16,331 nucleotides of DNA from an uncultured Actinomycetes bacterium (GCA_903907665.1 CAIVOW010000216.1:1-16331); one strand, 5' to 3'. Shown: positions 1 through 7,433, counted from the first letter of the stretch. The notes: a model not told the origin generated them from the letters alone. Translations and numbers: made by a program.

Positions 1-774
1 GATCTCTGCCTTACCTGCTTGACCCGTTTCTTCAGAGACGTGAGCCGAAGAATCAAAGCCCGTGATTGTGTACTGAGTAAGTAGGAAACCAAGAGGCAGA
101 ACATAGATCCAAAATGCGCGATGCGAGAATCCGCTGTTATTAATCTGGTGAGTAAATACCCACTGCGCTGACTGGTGATGTGTAGGAATAAGTACAAAGA
201 TCAAAATAATTGCAGCTACACCAAATACGTGTACCCAGACGTTGATACCTTGTAATTTATGAATGAAGGTAGCACCCCAGATGTTCATCATGATGTGAAT
301 AAGAATGGTTACGAAGAACACGAGGAAAATTGTCTTAAGGTTGCCTGGATCAAAGGCGCTGGTGTACTTGCTCATTGCGTAGGTGAAGAAGTTTGCAAAA
401 CCGTAATCAACACCTGCTGTGACGGTGACTAAACCAAGAAGGTTAAGCCAACCTGTAAGCCAGCCATGAATTGGCTTGCCTAAGTTCAGGGCCCAGTAAT
501 AGATACCGCCCGCTGTTGGCATCGCCGAGACGAGCTCGGCCATGGTTAGGCCAATGATCATGATTAGGCTGGCAATAATTGGCCAACCAACTGAAATTGC
601 TACTGGGCCGCCGTTATTCCAGGCCTGAGCAAAGGTTGTAAAGCAACCAGAGAGAATTGAGATAATCGAGAAGGAGATTGCAAAGTTGTGAAATCCACTC
701 CACTTTCGATCAAACTCTTGCTTGTAGCCGAGCTCGGCAAGTTTGCGAGCATCAGCATCATTCGAATTAACCAT
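1..774 (-). CDS. APC-superfamily amino acid/amine permease, 3' end cut by window edge
   Basis: This gene reads leftward and stays open to base 1, giving the first 258 residues of a transporter that normally has about 480-540. The N-terminus carries the LAELGYKQEF segment followed by FHNFAISFSIISILSG in the first membrane helix, typical of the amino acid/choline/GABA permease branch of the APC superfamily. Further hydrophobic helices follow, with the conserved helix-3 segment TAGGIYYWA and, near the cut end, GFDSSAHVSEET. It should import an amino acid or amine across the cytoplasmic membrane by secondary transport. It diverges from the gamma-glutamyl ligase gene, as amine permeases often sit beside such ligases, so a polyamine or amino-alcohol substrate is plausible but not proven. 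I chose the ATG at 774 because homologues start shortly before LAELGY. An in-frame ATG at 849 would add 25 residues but has no visible ribosome-binding site. Confidence 0.9.
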   Translation of the reverse strand, partial: MVNSNDADARKLAELGYKQEFDRKWSGFHNFAISFSIISILSGCFTTFAQAWNNGGPVAISVGWPIIASLIMIIGLTMAELVSAMPTAGGIYYWALNLGKPIHGWLTGWLNLLGLVTVTAGVDYGFANFFTYAMSKYTSAFDPGNLKTIFLVFFVTILIHIMMNIWGATFIHKLQGINVWVHVFGVAAIILIFVLIPTHHQSAQWVFTHQINNSGFSHRAFWIYVLPLGFLLTQYTITGFDSSAHVSEETGQAGKAEI

Positions 775-849
775 TGTGTAATGTCCAGCCTTTCTAGGTG
801 GTCTTCCAGTGAAAGATTTGCTGAAAGAATTGTGCAGTGAGTCACTCAT

Positions 850-1003
850 AATTGCTAGTACCAAAGGGTGAAATTTCATTCCAATTGTCAGGATTTGAGC
901 CTAAGAGTAGTTTTCCCATTGTTGCTCTGCGCTCAAGAGAGTAATCTGAGGCAATTATAAAATCTATAAAATATGCAGAAAATGCCAGATAAAGGGGTCC
1001 ACA
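850..1003. promoter_or_regulatory. Divergent intergenic promoter region
   Basis: These bases separate the leftward permease from the rightward ligase operon and must hold both promoters unless the permease starts at 774 with a longer leader. On the plus strand an AT-rich run at 955-974 contains two TATAAA hexamers (956-961 and 965-970) that could be a -10 element, but no convincing -35 lies at the right distance. AAAGGGG at 991-997 is the ribosome-binding site for the GTG start at 1004. I see no clear operator palindrome. Confidence 0.4.
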
Positions 1004-2350
1004 GTGCTTTCCGTCGAACAGTTACGCGCAGATGTCGAATCTGGAAAAATTGATACCGTAGTAGTAGGCGTCACGGATATGCAAGGTCGACTCCAAGGCA
1101 AGCGCATCCATGCACCTTTCTTCTTAGCCGACACCTTGGCTCACGGAACGGAAGGCTGTAACTACCTCTTAGCTGTTGATATAGATATGAATACTGTGCA
1201 GGGATACGACGTTTCCTCGTGGGAGACTGGCTACGCCGATATGGCAATGTCGGTGGATTTAGAAACGCTTCGCTATCTACCTTGGCACGATGGAACTGCA
1301 ATGGTTGTCGCAGATTTGCTTGACCATCATAAAGATCCAATCTCGGTATCGCCTCGCGCAATTCTAAAAAAGCAACTCGATCGTTTGGATAAAGCGGGCA
1401 TGGTTGCCATGTGCGGAACCGAATTAGAATTTATAGTTTTTAAGGATACTTTTGAAGAGGCGTGGGATAGGGGATATAAAGATCTCGTTCCAGCCAATCA
1501 ATACAACGTCGACTATTCACTTACAGGTACAGCCCGAGTAGAAAAATTACTTCGTGCCATTCGCCTTGGAATGGATGGCGCCGGCATGGTTGTTGAGTCA
1601 GTCAAAGGCGAGTGCAATTTGGGACAGCACGAAATTGCATTCCGATACGCCGATGCGCTCACTACCTGTGATAACCATTCGATTTATAAGATGGGTGCAA
1701 AAGATATTGCCTCGCAACAAGGTTGCTCCCTTACCTTCATGGCTAAGTTCAACGAGAAAGAAGGCAGCTCTTGCCATATTCACCTCTCCTTTAGAGATAA
1801 AGCCGGCAACGCTGTAATGGCTGGGGATGCTGGTGATGGAATGAGTGAGCTTGGTCGTAATTACTTGGCGGGAATTCAAGCCCACCTTGGCGAGCTTTCA
1901 CTTCTTTTCGCACCCAACATCAATTCTTACAAGCGCTTTCAGCCAGGCACCTTCGCACCTACAGCAATTAAGTGGGGGCGCGATAATCGTACGTGCGCAC
2001 TTCGCTTAGTCGGATCTGGTCTTGGATTGCGCGTAGAAAATCGCGTTCCAGGCGGAGATGCCAATCCATATCTAGCCGTAGCCGGAATGATTGCTGCCGG
2101 AATGGATGGCATTGAAAAGAAGTCAGTACTTGAGCCAATCTTTACTGGTAACGCTTATGCCCTTGAAACCCAACGCGTGCCAACATCACTTAAGGAAGCG
2201 CGTGATATTTGGGTAAATAGCCAATGGGTTACCGATACATTTGGGGCAGATGTGCAAAAGCACTACGCGCATATGGCTGACACCGAAATCGATGCCTACT
2301 CACGTGCCGTAACAGATTGGGAACGTTTTCGTAGCTTCGAACGGATGTGA
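1004..2350 (+). CDS. Glutamine synthetase-like gamma-glutamyl-amine ligase
   Basis: A 448-residue member of the glutamine synthetase superfamily that most likely joins glutamate to an amine with ATP, as PuuA, IpuC and the GlnA3/GlnA4-type paralogues do, rather than assimilating ammonium. The N-terminal beta-grasp domain (about 1-105) has the D-x-x-G-R-x-x-G-K-R segment at 25-34. In the catalytic domain I see GTELEF (138-143) and GECNLGQHE (202-210) carrying metal-binding glutamates, SCHIH (256-260) in place of the usual GSGMHxH, NSYKRF (307-312), and ENRVPGGDANPY (345-356). The GTG start follows AAAGGGG at good spacing. There is no adenylylation loop like that of GlnA I-beta. It is followed four bases later by the aldehyde dehydrogenase, so the two are co-transcribed. 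The substrate (putrescine, ethanolamine, a monoamine) cannot be read from sequence. Confidence 0.9.
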   Translation: MLSVEQLRADVESGKIDTVVVGVTDMQGRLQGKRIHAPFFLADTLAHGTEGCNYLLAVDIDMNTVQGYDVSSWETGYADMAMSVDLETLRYLPWHDGTAMVVADLLDHHKDPISVSPRAILKKQLDRLDKAGMVAMCGTELEFIVFKDTFEEAWDRGYKDLVPANQYNVDYSLTGTARVEKLLRAIRLGMDGAGMVVESVKGECNLGQHEIAFRYADALTTCDNHSIYKMGAKDIASQQGCSLTFMAKFNEKEGSSCHIHLSFRDKAGNAVMAGDAGDGMSELGRNYLAGIQAHLGELSLLFAPNINSYKRFQPGTFAPTAIKWGRDNRTCALRLVGSGLGLRVENRVPGGDANPYLAVAGMIAAGMDGIEKKSVLEPIFTGNAYALETQRVPTSLKEARDIWVNSQWVTDTFGADVQKHYAHMADTEIDAYSRAVTDWERFRSFERM

Positions 2351-2354
2351 TGAT

Positions 2355-3719
2355 GTGAGTACTTTTACAGTAATAAATCCAGTTACCACAAAGCCTGTTG
2401 CAGAAATTGCGCTCGCTGACGTAGCAATGACGGATGCAGTGATTCTTAAGGCTGCAAAGGCTTTTGAACAGTGGCGCAAAGTTAATCCGGGTGATCGAGC
2501 AAAACTATTGCGTAAATTTGCAGCGATAGTTGATAGCCACAATGAAGAGCTAGCTCAGCTCGAAGTTCTCAACTCTGGTCACACTATTTCTAATGCTCGC
2601 TGGGAAGCCGGCAACGTACGCGATGTCCTTAACTATTACAGCGCAGCTCCTGAAAGACTTTTTGGTCGCCAGATTCCCGTACCAAATGGAATCGATATCA
2701 CTTTTAAAGAGCCGCTAGGCGTTATTGGAATTATCGTTCCTTGGAATTTTCCAATGCCAATTGCTGGATGGGGTTTTGGGCCGGCGCTTGCCGCTGGCAA
2801 CACCGTTGTACTAAAGCCAGCCGAAGTCACCCCGATGACTGCGCTTCGACTAGGTGAACTTGCGCTGGAGGCAGGCATTCCTGAAGGTGTCTTCAATGTT
2901 ATTGCTGGTAAGGGCAGCGTTGTAGGCGAGCGGTTTGTTCAAAATCCACTAGTTCGCAAGATCGTTTTTACTGGTTCGACAACAGTTGGAAAAGGAATCA
3001 TGCGCGGCTGCGCCGATCAAGTGAAGCGATTAACACTAGAACTTGGTGGCAAAAGTGCCAATATTATTTTTGCTGATGCAGATGTTGAGAAAGCTGCAGC
3101 AAATGCACCAGGAGCTGTATTTGATAACGCCGGGCAAGATTGCTGTGCTCGCTCACGCCTACTAGTCCAAGCGTCCGTTTATGACACATTCATGGAAAAT
3201 TTTGAAGTCGCTGTAAAGAAGTTCCGTGTTGAAGATCCAAGCCTTGATACTGCTGAAATGGGCCCACTTGTATCGGCCAAGCAACTCGAAGTTGTTCGGG
3301 GTTACGTACCAGAAAATACCAAAGTGGCCTTCCAAGGAAGTACACCGGAAGGTCCTGGATATTGGTTCCCAGCAACTGTTCTGGAAGTTAGCGATGTCTC
3401 AGAAAGAACATATCGCGAAGAAATCTTTGGGCCTGTTGTCTCCGTTATTCGCTTTAATGACGAGGACGATGCAATTCGAATTGCAAATGATAGTGAATTT
3501 GGATTATCGGGTTCGATTTGGTCACGAGACATCGGCCGCGCGGTACGAGTCTCTCGCGCAGTTGAAGCTGGAAACCTCTCGGTAAATTCAAACTCATCTG
3601 TTCGTTATTGGACTCCATTCGGAGGATACAAACAGTCGGGTCTTGGGCGCGAACTTGGACCAGATGCACTAGACGCATTTACAGAAACCAAGAATGTCTT
3701 TTTCGATACCCAAGATTAA
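2355..3719 (+). CDS. NAD(P)+-dependent aldehyde dehydrogenase
   Basis: A 454-residue aldehyde dehydrogenase that oxidises an aldehyde to the acid, probably the aldehyde arising from the gamma-glutamylated or free amine made by its neighbours. Key elements are visible in order: PWNFPMP of the cofactor fold (129-135), LKPAEVTPMTA (153-163), FTGSTTVGK (205-213), LELGGKSANI with general-base Glu229, GQDCCA with catalytic Cys263, and EEIFGPVVSV. The C-terminal part has the usual FGGYKQSGLGRE segment. The length is slightly short of the typical 475-500 residues, mainly at the N-terminus. The GTG start lies 4 bp after the ligase stop with no separate ribosome-binding site, indicating translational coupling. 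The family is broad; a PuuC/gamma-glutamyl-aminobutyraldehyde or betaine-aldehyde-like role fits the context, but the substrate is inferred. Confidence 0.92.
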   Translation: MSTFTVINPVTTKPVAEIALADVAMTDAVILKAAKAFEQWRKVNPGDRAKLLRKFAAIVDSHNEELAQLEVLNSGHTISNARWEAGNVRDVLNYYSAAPERLFGRQIPVPNGIDITFKEPLGVIGIIVPWNFPMPIAGWGFGPALAAGNTVVLKPAEVTPMTALRLGELALEAGIPEGVFNVIAGKGSVVGERFVQNPLVRKIVFTGSTTVGKGIMRGCADQVKRLTLELGGKSANIIFADADVEKAAANAPGAVFDNAGQDCCARSRLLVQASVYDTFMENFEVAVKKFRVEDPSLDTAEMGPLVSAKQLEVVRGYVPENTKVAFQGSTPEGPGYWFPATVLEVSDVSERTYREEIFGPVVSVIRFNDEDDAIRIANDSEFGLSGSIWSRDIGRAVRVSRAVEAGNLSVNSNSSVRYWTPFGGYKQSGLGRELGPDALDAFTETKNVFFDTQD

Positions 3720-3744
3720 ATAGATCAATAGAGGGAAGTTATAA

Positions 3745-4485
3745 ATGTGTCGCTTGATGGCTTATGTATCTTCATCAGAACAGACGCTCGAGGGCATGGC
3801 AGGACCATCCTTCCCTGAGTTTGCCGCGCTCTCTGAAAAACATTGTGATGGATGGGGAATTGCATCGGGGGATTCTCACCAAGCCAAAGTTTCCTTAGCC
3901 GTTGAACCAACACAGGCTGACCAAAGTGCACGGTTTAAAGAGATTACAAGTGAATTAAAGAGTGATGGCGCCTTACTACATCTGCGATGGGCAACTTCGG
4001 GCCTGGCCGTCAAGGAAGGCAATACCCATCCTTTTGTTTATGGAGATTATTCGTTCATCCATAACGGAGGTGTAATTCCTGCCGATTCACTGAATCCTTT
4101 CGTTGATGAGAAGTTTCTGTCGCTGGCACGCGGTGAAACAGATAGCGAAAAGTATTTCTACTTAGTGATGACTGAAATAGAAAAGTTTGGTGACGTCGAT
4201 GGAATTCTCTCGGCAGTGCGTCTCATTAAAGAGAAGCTTTACTCCTCAAGTCTTAATGCAATGATCTTGACTCCAACAAAACTTTTTATAGTTTCTGAAT
4301 TTATCCAAGACCGTCGTCCCAAGGGTGAATCTGATGACTATTACGATCTTTACTATCGCATTAACGAAGAAGGATTCCTAGTCGCTTCCTCTGGATGGAG
4401 TCAGGAAAACTGGACTTTAATACCTAATCATTCAATGTTGGAAGTGAGTCGTAAGAGTTTCAATCTTAATTCACACTTGATTTGA
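3745..4485 (+). CDS. Class II glutamine amidotransferase-like hydrolase (YafJ/EgtC type)
   Basis: A 246-residue stand-alone N-terminal-nucleophile amidotransferase domain. Met is followed by Cys2, the expected nucleophile once Met1 is removed (MCRLMAY). HCDGWGIA supplies the conserved Asp-Gly-Trp-Gly, LLHLRWATSG the glutamate-binding Arg, NTHPF follows, and FIHNGGV carries the oxyanion Asn-Gly pair. Known relatives such as EgtC hydrolyse gamma-glutamyl amide bonds; YafJ has no settled role. Lying 25 bp after the aldehyde dehydrogenase with GAGGGA as ribosome-binding site, it probably removes glutamate from a gamma-glutamylated product, the step done by class I PuuD in E. coli. No ergothioneine genes (egtB, egtD) are in the window, so an EgtC role has no local support. 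The family call is firm; the pathway role is inferred. Confidence 0.88.
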   Translation: MCRLMAYVSSSEQTLEGMAGPSFPEFAALSEKHCDGWGIASGDSHQAKVSLAVEPTQADQSARFKEITSELKSDGALLHLRWATSGLAVKEGNTHPFVYGDYSFIHNGGVIPADSLNPFVDEKFLSLARGETDSEKYFYLVMTEIEKFGDVDGILSAVRLIKEKLYSSSLNAMILTPTKLFIVSEFIQDRRPKGESDDYYDLYYRINEEGFLVASSGWSQENWTLIPNHSMLEVSRKSFNLNSHLI

Positions 4486-4542
4486 TGTAATATCGAAACC
4501 TACAGAAATGTAAATTTGAGATAAGTGGCCCTGGGGGAAAAG

Positions 4543-5100
4543 ATGAGAGTTAAAAATTTCAAGAATTCCATTTTTATTGTAGTGACAGCCGCAACTCTAG
4601 GCATAGCCATATGCGCATTACCTGCGGCAAATGCAGCGACTTCCGGCGCGGTTATTATCAATATTCATCAAACTTTTATTGAACCTATGGGCACAGTTGT
4701 CGTGACTGGAGCAATTGGAGATTTTGGAACAGCCCAAGGGGCAGATGCAGCTGGCAAGCCTTCCAAACTAAGTCCAGCGCCTGTCGTACTTTTAAAGCTT
4801 CGCAAAGGGACAATTTTGCTTGATGCGACAAACACGAACCAAGCAACCTCAACTTCACCGCTCGTACAAAATATTTCCTGCTCATTCTCGTTATCGGCTA
4901 CTACCGTGCCTTTGCCAATCATTAAAGGAACAGGTGCGTACAAAGCCGTCAAAGGATCATTAACAGCATCCATAGACCTCGGTGGAATCACGCCTTTTTA
5001 TAAAGCCGGAGCCAACAAGGGCAAATGTGATTTCTCAAATAAATATTTACCCCTAGCAAGCTATTTCAACGAAGTAGCGTACGGAACCATTACGTACTAG
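4543..5100 (+). CDS. Secreted protein, possible allene-oxide-cyclase/dirigent-like barrel
   Basis: A 185-residue exported protein of unknown function. The N-terminus has basic residues (MRVKNFKN), a hydrophobic stretch of about 18 residues and a signal-peptidase site after PAANA near residue 31, so it should be released by Sec. The mature part is rich in alternating polar/hydrophobic beta-type segments. IKGTGAYKAVKGSLT resembles the G-T-G-x-Y-x-x-x-x-G turn of allene-oxide-cyclase/dirigent-like barrels. Two cysteines in the mature domain (in NISCSF and GKCDF) could form a disulfide. I chose the ATG at 4543, six bases after a GGGGGA site; the in-frame GTG at 4525 would put that site inside the gene. 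It has no obvious link to the genes before it. Function is not recognised. Confidence 0.8.
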   Translation: MRVKNFKNSIFIVVTAATLGIAICALPAANAATSGAVIINIHQTFIEPMGTVVVTGAIGDFGTAQGADAAGKPSKLSPAPVVLLKLRKGTILLDATNTNQATSTSPLVQNISCSFSLSATTVPLPIIKGTGAYKAVKGSLTASIDLGGITPFYKAGANKGKCDFSNKYLPLASYFNEVAYGTITY

Positions 5101-5140
5101 CTCTGTGAAGAAAATACTCTGATCTGGCAAATGAGGATAA

Positions 5141-5208
5141 ATGAACATCAACAGAGGCAAAGTGCTTTGATTGCACTATTGCCTTCAATCTACGAAAGGA
5201 AATTTTGA
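5141..5208 (+). promoter_or_regulatory. Leader hairpin with overlapping mini-ORFs before the 63-residue gene
   Basis: A stem forms between 5156-5165 (GGCAAAGTGC) and 5173-5183 (GCACT, bulged A, TTGCC) around a 7-base loop, and can extend by one A-T pair. It is not followed by a T-run, so it is not an ordinary terminator. A nine-codon frame starts at ATG 5141 behind GAGGA and stops at 5170 in the loop/stem. A second frame of 25 codons starts at 5131 and stops at 5208, four bases before the next start. A leader peptide or structural control is possible; chance is also possible. Confidence 0.35.
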
Positions 5209-5211
5209 ACC

Positions 5212-5403
5212 ATGGCTATTGTAAGTTTTACGATTGAAGTAGTTGCAGAGATTCCAGTCACAATCAACGAGGCAGATCGTCAAGATGGCCAGTCCTATAT
5301 TGACCTTATTGGTGACGCTGTTCAAGCGTTCATGGAAAATAACGATATGAACGCTCTTGATTATCAGTACAAAGTTGTTGGGGATGTCATCGGTTCTGAT
5401 TGA
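5212..5403 (+). CDS. Small acidic protein of unknown function (63 aa)
   Basis: A short cytoplasmic protein with no signal peptide, no membrane helix and no cysteine. It begins with a beta-type stretch (IVSFTIEVVAEIPVTI), continues with an acidic, probably helical middle (YIDLIGDAVQAFMENNDM) and ends in another short strand (YQYKVVGDVIG). The beta-alpha-beta order suggests a small open-sheet fold, but I do not recognise the family. The ATG has AAAGGA (5195-5200) as a well-placed ribosome-binding site, which supports real translation. Its stop codon overlaps the possible TTG start of the prenyltransferase gene, so the two are probably made from one message. Confidence 0.7.
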   Translation: MAIVSFTIEVVAEIPVTINEADRQDGQSYIDLIGDAVQAFMENNDMNALDYQYKVVGDVIGSD

Positions 5404-6080
5404 TTGTGAGATCTAACTTGATTAATCCACATATGAGATTTGTATTGGGATTGATCAAAGCTTCACATTTTGGACCAACCGTATTGGTCGTCGTCATCTC
5501 ATTTATCTTGTCTCTAACACAGCTCTCCTTTTTGGGTGCCATTGAAGTTGCCTGTGCCATTTTTGCAGGACAACTTGTAGTTGGATGGTCAAATGATCTT
5601 TTAGATTTTCCGCTCGATAAAGCGGCAGCGCGCGTGAAGAAGCCGCTAATTGCTGCAGAGATATCCATACCGGGAATTAAAAAATCTATTCCCATAGCCC
5701 TTGGTTTTGCACTCGTGCTTTCATTGATCGGACCACTTGGGCTTAAAGGAACTGCAATTCATTTTCTGGGAATTTTGAGTGCCACTTTTTATAACTTTCG
5801 GTTAAAACGAACAGTGGTATCCGTTCTCCCATACATGGTTTCCTTTGGTGCGATGCCTTGGGCTATATATATTGCAGTCGGGAAGACGCCTCCCGCCTGG
5901 CTTTACTTAGGCTTTATCTTCTTTGCCTGCGCATTTCATTTCCTCAATGTGCTCAAGGACCTAGAAGCCGATATCTCGCAAGAAATTTTTGGATTACCTC
6001 AACGGCTTGGTCGGCGCGCCAGTATCGCCATAGCTTGCATATTGGTTTGTCTTGGAATCTTGGCCGTCCTCATCCGTTAG
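5400..6080 (+). CDS. UbiA-superfamily prenyltransferase, short form
   Basis: A membrane protein of up to 226 residues with both aspartate-rich motifs of the UbiA aromatic/polyprenyl transferase family: N-D-x-x-D-x-x-x-D near residues 64-72 after helix 2, and D-L-E-A-D near 188-192 after helix 6. These bind the Mg2+-diphosphate of a prenyl donor. About seven membrane helices can be counted, against nine in UbiA/MenA. The C-terminal two are absent and the downstream bases do not continue the frame, so this is a short variant rather than a visible frameshift. Substrate is unknown; quinone, heme, or digeranylgeranylglycerol-like acceptors are all possible. Start is uncertain: TTG 5400 overlaps the previous stop (TTGA), while GTG 5406 and ATG 5433 are in frame; none has a good ribosome-binding site. 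Confidence 0.85.
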   Translation: MIVRSNLINPHMRFVLGLIKASHFGPTVLVVVISFILSLTQLSFLGAIEVACAIFAGQLVVGWSNDLLDFPLDKAAARVKKPLIAAEISIPGIKKSIPIALGFALVLSLIGPLGLKGTAIHFLGILSATFYNFRLKRTVVSVLPYMVSFGAMPWAIYIAVGKTPPAWLYLGFIFFACAFHFLNVLKDLEADISQEIFGLPQRLGRRASIAIACILVCLGILAVLIR

Positions 6081-6155
6081 TAAATTCCCCTCGACACCTC
6101 TTCCATTGCCATTAATTTTCTGGTTGGCTTACATTCTCTAACGGAAGGAATTTCT

Positions 6156-6485
6156 ATGACAAAACGTGTTTTTGCAAATTACTATTTTCGGACCAAGTTT
6201 GGTCAAGGGGCTAAGGCCGCTGAATACATTGAAGAATTGAAAGTGGAAGCCCTGAAATTAGGGATTTCAGATGTTCGAGTTGGTCTTGTTGAGATTGGAA
6301 ATTATTCGCCTTCAACCGCTTTTTCACTTACCTTTGAGAGCGCAGATGCTTTCGGACGCCAATGGGGTGGCGGCTCTGAATACGAAGCTAAAAGTGCCAG
6401 TTGGACAGCGCTATGGAAGAAAATCAACGAGGAGCCAACTCAGATATTTGAACGGATCGGGTCGGATCTTATCTACGAGAAGTAA
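6156..6485 (+). CDS. Small conserved-type cytoplasmic protein, possible dimeric alpha/beta barrel
   Basis: A 109-residue soluble protein with a good ribosome-binding site (GGAAGGA about 8 bases before the ATG). The pattern is strand (RVFANYYFRTK), helix (AAEYIEELKVEALKLG), strand (VRVGLVEIG), strand (TAFSLTFES), helix (ADAFGRQWG), then a helix with SWTALWKKI. A beta-alpha-beta-beta-alpha order of this length is typical of dimeric ferredoxin-like alpha/beta barrel proteins such as EthD, NIPSNAP or antibiotic monooxygenase-like families. This is a fold guess only; I see no catalytic motif. It lies 31 bp upstream of the TMEM175-like gene and may share its message. Confidence 0.72.
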   Translation: MTKRVFANYYFRTKFGQGAKAAEYIEELKVEALKLGISDVRVGLVEIGNYSPSTAFSLTFESADAFGRQWGGGSEYEAKSASWTALWKKINEEPTQIFERIGSDLIYEK

Positions 6486-6516
6486 GAACTTTAAAATCTA
6501 GTCTGCGGAGAACCAG

Positions 6517-7200
6517 ATGGAATTTCAAGTAAAACACATTAGTCATAAATTAATTGACTCGTTGAGCGATGGCGTCTTCTCTATAGCTCTTACCCTTTTA
6601 GGGTTGGATGTTGTTGGCCTTGTACATAAAATTAGTGAGAGCAAAGATTTTAACGCGACGGTGTTTGCGAATTGGCCTACTTTTCTTGCTTATGTCCTCG
6701 GCTTCGTTGTCCTATTTTCTTGGTGGTATAACTATCACGTCACCGGGCAGTATGTAGTAGGAACAAGCGCCTTAATTGTATGGAATCACGGTTTAGTCAT
6801 GGCCTGGGTAGCGCTCATGCCCTTCGGTGTTGCGCTCCTCGCTGAGAATATAAATACACCAAACCTAAAGTGGGGAGTGTTCTACTTCGGGATCTGCCTT
6901 TTTGGGCAAAATTGGACTAGCTGCGTACAGTTTACTTTAGTTAAGGTTTTTAAGGGTGACACTAATTTGAACTTTACTGAAGATTTTATTATGTCATCAT
7001 TTTCTAAAGAAGAGCGCATAAAATTCCTGACAATATTTAATCTCATTCCAGCGATTATTGGAATCATCCTTATTTCTATATGCCTGATAAACCCTTGGAT
7101 TGCCTTGGCTGGATATATGGTGCATATTCTCACTTTGGGAAATCCAGTAAAGACTTTGAACCGCTTTTCGCCAATGCTGATGAAGATGACGAAAAAGTGA
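6517..7200 (+). CDS. TMEM175-family (DUF1211) membrane channel homologue, divergent
   Basis: A 227-residue membrane protein with six predicted helices (near 16-32, 50-70, 83-104, 118-140, 170-190 and 191-208), the layout of bacterial single-repeat TMEM175 proteins, which assemble as tetrameric K+ leak channels. The diagnostic first helix SDGVFSIALTLLGLDV at 17-32 is clear. The usual R-x-x-x-F-S-D motif reads L-x-x-x-L-S-D here (Leu12, Leu16), so the arginine and phenylalanine that hold the helices together are changed. The loop after helix 4 is longer and more polar than usual (KGDTNLNFTEDF). Start is supported by CGGAGA ten bases upstream. Ion conduction is inferred from the family and may be altered. 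Confidence 0.82.
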   Translation: MEFQVKHISHKLIDSLSDGVFSIALTLLGLDVVGLVHKISESKDFNATVFANWPTFLAYVLGFVVLFSWWYNYHVTGQYVVGTSALIVWNHGLVMAWVALMPFGVALLAENINTPNLKWGVFYFGICLFGQNWTSCVQFTLVKVFKGDTNLNFTEDFIMSSFSKEERIKFLTIFNLIPAIIGIILISICLINPWIALAGYMVHILTLGNPVKTLNRFSPMLMKMTKK

Positions 7201-7433
7201 TGAGAAGGTAATAAAAGTTCCTTGCTGATATTTGCCAAATTTAACTCATGGCTATTGAAGAGGAACAACGACTAGCGCCCAAATAGTCAATGCACTTTTA
7301 GCAGATGACCAGCCAGGCCTTGCGGATTGGCAAGGGATAGCCTAAAAATGCCCAAAAATGCCATAAAAGGGCCCAAGAAAGTCAAGAAAACTCTAGTTAT
7401 TCACTGACCGTTTATGTATTGTTTGCAAAGTTA
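7201..7433. promoter_or_regulatory. Intergenic region with phased A-tracts before the deacetylase operon
   Basis: This 233-bp gap precedes the deacetylase/ABC operon. A-runs begin near 7344, 7354, 7365, 7377 and 7387, close to one helical turn apart, and include a tandem 10-bp repeat of AAAAATGCC (7344-7352 and 7354-7362). Such phasing is expected to bend DNA and is common upstream of regulated promoters. I cannot place a convincing -35/-10 pair. The 5' part (7270-7342) holds a short open stretch without a start codon. No terminator is visible. Confidence 0.4.

Noticed and set aside
600..849. Leftward 81-residue frame near the permease start and the longer permease start at 849
   Set aside because: The 81-residue frame is out of phase with the clear permease and starts inside it. 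The ATG at 849 is in frame with the permease but has no ribosome-binding site and would add residues that I would not expect in homologues.
1071..1361. Leftward open frames opposite the ligase, aldehyde dehydrogenase, ABC and PhoX-like genes
   Set aside because: They lie antisense to genes with full family motifs, have no ribosome-binding sites and encode no recognisable protein.
4525..4542. GTG start for the secreted protein
   Set aside because: It would place the strong GGGGGA ribosome-binding site within the coding region and weaken the signal peptide; ATG 4543 fits better.
7341..7370. Possible short repeat array or CRISPR-like element
   Set aside because: Only two exact 9-base copies spaced ten bases apart, without spacers of uniform length; better described as phased A-tracts.
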